From the NCBI GenBank assembly GCA_035535315.1, contig DATLQD010000035.1:1-6146 (forward strand): a DNA stretch of 6,146 nt. The letters run 5' to 3'. Every line of letters begins with the position of its first letter. Within the stretch, counting starts at the first letter, position 1. This document shows, in pieces, positions 5,535 to 6,146 of this stretch. The notes under the pieces were generated by a model. The model ran no database searches and was not told where the DNA came from. It saw only the letters and a list, made by a program, of their open reading frames with translations. The DNA is from DASQGA01 sp035535315 (GTDB lineage Bacteria > Actinomycetota > Thermoleophilia > Gaiellales > Gaiellaceae). The position numbers and the translations under genes are program-made.

Positions 5535-5960
5535 GTGGCGAAGAAGATTCTCACTCTCATCAAGCTCCAGATCCCGGGCGGCCAGGCGAATCCGGCCCCA
5601 CCCGTCGGGCCTGCCCTGGGCCAGCACGGAGTGAACATCATGGAGTTCTGCAAGGCGTTCAACGCCCAGACCCAGCAGGAGAACGGCCGGATTACTCCGG
5701 TCGAGATCACCGTTTACGAGGATCGCTCGTTCACCTTCATCACGAAGACGCCGCCGGCCGCAGTCCTGATCAAGGAGGCGCTGAACATCCAGAAGGGCTC
5801 GCCCGAGCCCAACCGCGAGAAGGTGGGCAGGCTCTCCCGGGACCAGCTTCGAAAGATCGCCGAGACGAAGCTCGTCGACCTGAACGCACGGGACGTCGAC
5901 CACGCGATGCTGGTCGTCGCGGGAACGGCCCGAAGCATGGGCGTGGAGGTGGAGAGGTGA
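5535..5960 (+). CDS. rplK: Large-subunit ribosomal protein L11
   Basis: A 141-residue L11, the usual length, forming the GTPase-associated centre with 23S rRNA. The N-terminal domain carries the conserved proline-rich helix region GGQANPAPPVGPALGQHGVN (15-34), where thiopeptide-resistance mutations map in other bacteria; the prolines are intact. The rRNA-binding C-terminal domain spans about 72-141 (KTPPAAVLIKEA to ARSMGVEVER). Start GTG 5535 is preceded by AGGAAGG at 5524-5530, a clear ribosome binding site. The last codons (VEVER) also encode a ribosome binding site, and the stop TGA overlaps a GTG. This is the first copy of a duplicated segment described separately. Confidence 0.97.
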   Translation: MAKKILTLIKLQIPGGQANPAPPVGPALGQHGVNIMEFCKAFNAQTQQENGRITPVEITVYEDRSFTFITKTPPAAVLIKEALNIQKGSPEPNREKVGRLSRDQLRKIAETKLVDLNARDVDHAMLVVAGTARSMGVEVER

Positions 5961-5963
5961 GGC
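5942..5963 (+). repeat. 22-nt direct repeat, copy 1 (rplK end)
   Basis: Contains the rplK codons for VEVER, the TGA stop (5958-5960), GGAGG, and a GTG (5957-5959) overlapping the stop. It is identical to 6103-6124; the match ends where T5964 faces A6125. Confidence 0.9.
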
Positions 5964-5975
5964 TCCGGCTCCACC
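5948..5975 (+). repeat. Hairpin that could mask the first GTG and its ribosome binding site
   Basis: GGTGGAG (5948-5954) pairs perfectly with CTCCACC (5969-5975), with a 14-nt loop holding the rplK stop and the GTG at 5957. The same CTCCACC can instead pair with GGTGGAG of the second copy (6109-6115), next to the rplA start. Confidence 0.45.
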
Positions 5976-6121
5976 GGGGAAGGGTGTCGGGGAACCGGGA
6001 GGTTCCCCGCGAGTCTCAGCGCGCGCAGCGCGCCCTGAGATGGAAGAGGGGGCTCGTGGGGGAACATGGGTTCCCCCGCGGGAGCGAGGCGGAGTCTCGC
6101 GACGTGGAGGTGGAGAGGTGA
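5957..6121 (+). CDS. Possible 54-residue linking ORF created by the insertion
   Basis: The frame opens at GTG 5957, overlapping the rplK stop as GTGA with GGAGG upstream, and runs through the insert to TGA 6119-6121, which overlaps the rplA GTG at 6118 as GTGA. The product would be very basic (about a quarter Arg/Lys), beginning with LRLHRGRVSGNREVP and ending DVEVER, the same residues as the L11 end. It matches no family I recognise and may be translated only to carry ribosomes to rplA, or not at all. A high-GC sequence is often open by chance over this length. Confidence 0.3.
   Translation: MRLRLHRGRVSGNREVPRESQRAQRALRWKRGLVGEHGFPRGSEAESRDVEVER
5988..6009 (+). repeat. Hairpin 1 of the insert
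   Basis: Perfect 9-bp stem CGGGGAACC/GGTTCCCCG closed by GGGA, which fits the stable GNRA tetraloop pattern. Confidence 0.7.
6014..6040 (+). repeat. Hairpin 2 of the insert
   Basis: TCTCAG (6014-6019) pairs with CTGAGA (6035-6040). After one C-C mismatch, GCGCG (6021-6025) pairs with CGCGC (6029-6033) around a 3-nt loop. Confidence 0.65.
6053..6082 (+). repeat. Hairpin 3 of the insert
   Basis: Perfect 8-bp core GGGGGAAC/GTTCCCCC with loop ATGG (6066-6069), extended outward to 13 pairs by C-G, G-C and two G-U pairs. It shares the GGGGAAC/GTTCCCC arms with hairpin 1, suggesting two related units. Confidence 0.7.
6084..6100 (+). repeat. Hairpin 4 of the insert
   Basis: GCGAG (6084-6088) pairs with CTCGC (6096-6100) around 7 nt. 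The GAGTCTC at 6092-6098 also occurs at 6011-6017 after hairpin 1, a second sign of two related units. Confidence 0.45.
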
Positions 6122-6124
6122 GGC
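6103..6124 (+). repeat. 22-nt direct repeat, copy 2 (rplA start)
   Basis: Identical to 5942-5963. It supplies the rplA ribosome binding site (GGAGG, 6106-6110, 7 nt before GTG 6118) and repeats the codons for VEVER and a TGA in the frame of the linking ORF. Confidence 0.9.
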
Positions 6125-6146
6125 ACGGCAAGCGATACCGCAACTT
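6118..6146 (+). CDS. rplA: Large-subunit ribosomal protein L1, first nine codons (3' end outside window)
   Basis: GTG 6118 opens VRHGKRYRN, which fits the basic start of L1 proteins (HGKRY-x-KA type), and L1 is the expected gene after rplK. GGAGG at 6106-6110 is well placed. L1 forms the 23S rRNA stalk at the E site and in other bacteria represses its own operon by binding the mRNA. Only the first residues are visible, so identity rests on position plus this short match. Confidence 0.85.

Larger units (their letters stand above)
5942..6124 (+). mobile_element. Putative small palindromic insertion element between rplK and rplA, flanked by 22-nt direct repeats
   Basis: The identical 22-nt segments 5942-5963 and 6103-6124 flank a 139-bp core (5964-6102). 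The core is G+C-rich and contains at least four hairpins; it encodes no recognisable transposase. Deleting one 161-bp repeat unit would rebuild rplK and rplA overlapping by GTGA, so the arrangement looks derived. A non-autonomous element that duplicated its target, or a REP/MITE-like sequence, are the leading explanations; 22 nt is long for a target-site duplication. The alternative is duplication by slippage in the purine-rich G/A tract followed by divergence. Confidence 0.55.

Noticed and set aside
5942..6124. CRISPR array
   Set aside because: Only two repeat copies, 161 bp apart, coinciding with gene ends; no spacers or cas genes.

Overview
The window is about 70% G+C throughout and reads as chromosomal DNA from a high-GC actinobacterium. 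The ferritin resembles mycobacterial BfrB, several genes lack a Shine-Dalgarno sequence but have TAnnnT boxes close to the start, and the block L33-SecE-NusG-L11-L1 has the actinobacterial order. Gene content is compatible with a deep lineage such as Thermoleophilia, but that placement is inference.

Left part (1-4085), four genes of accessory or stress metabolism: the 3' portion of a protein with a Gly-Asp-Phe-rich tail; a non-haem ferritin (bfrB-like); on the minus strand a class III PLP aminotransferase of unassigned substrate, whose stop codon shares a CTAG palindrome with the ferritin stop; and, divergently, a persulfide-dioxygenase-like metallo-hydrolase fused to two rhodanese domains, only the second of which keeps the catalytic cysteine. 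Iron storage next to persulfide oxidation suggests an iron/sulfur housekeeping neighbourhood, but no shared operon is seen.

Right part (4105-6146), translation and secretion core: elongator tRNA-Met(CAT), rpmG (L33, zinc form), secE, nusG, rplK (L11) and the first codons of rplA (L1), all on the plus strand. A 170-bp gap between secE and nusG may hold a promoter.

The most unusual part is the rplK-rplA junction. A 22-nt segment containing the last rplK codons, its stop, the rplA-type ribosome binding site and a GTG start occurs twice, 161 bp apart, around a G+C-rich insert packed with hairpins. Removing one unit would leave rplK and rplA overlapping by GTGA. With the insert present, a 54-codon frame opens at the first copy's GTG and closes on the second copy's TGA, overlapping the rplA start by the same four bases. 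This looks like a small palindromic element that entered a ribosomal operon while keeping both genes intact and possibly translationally coupled.
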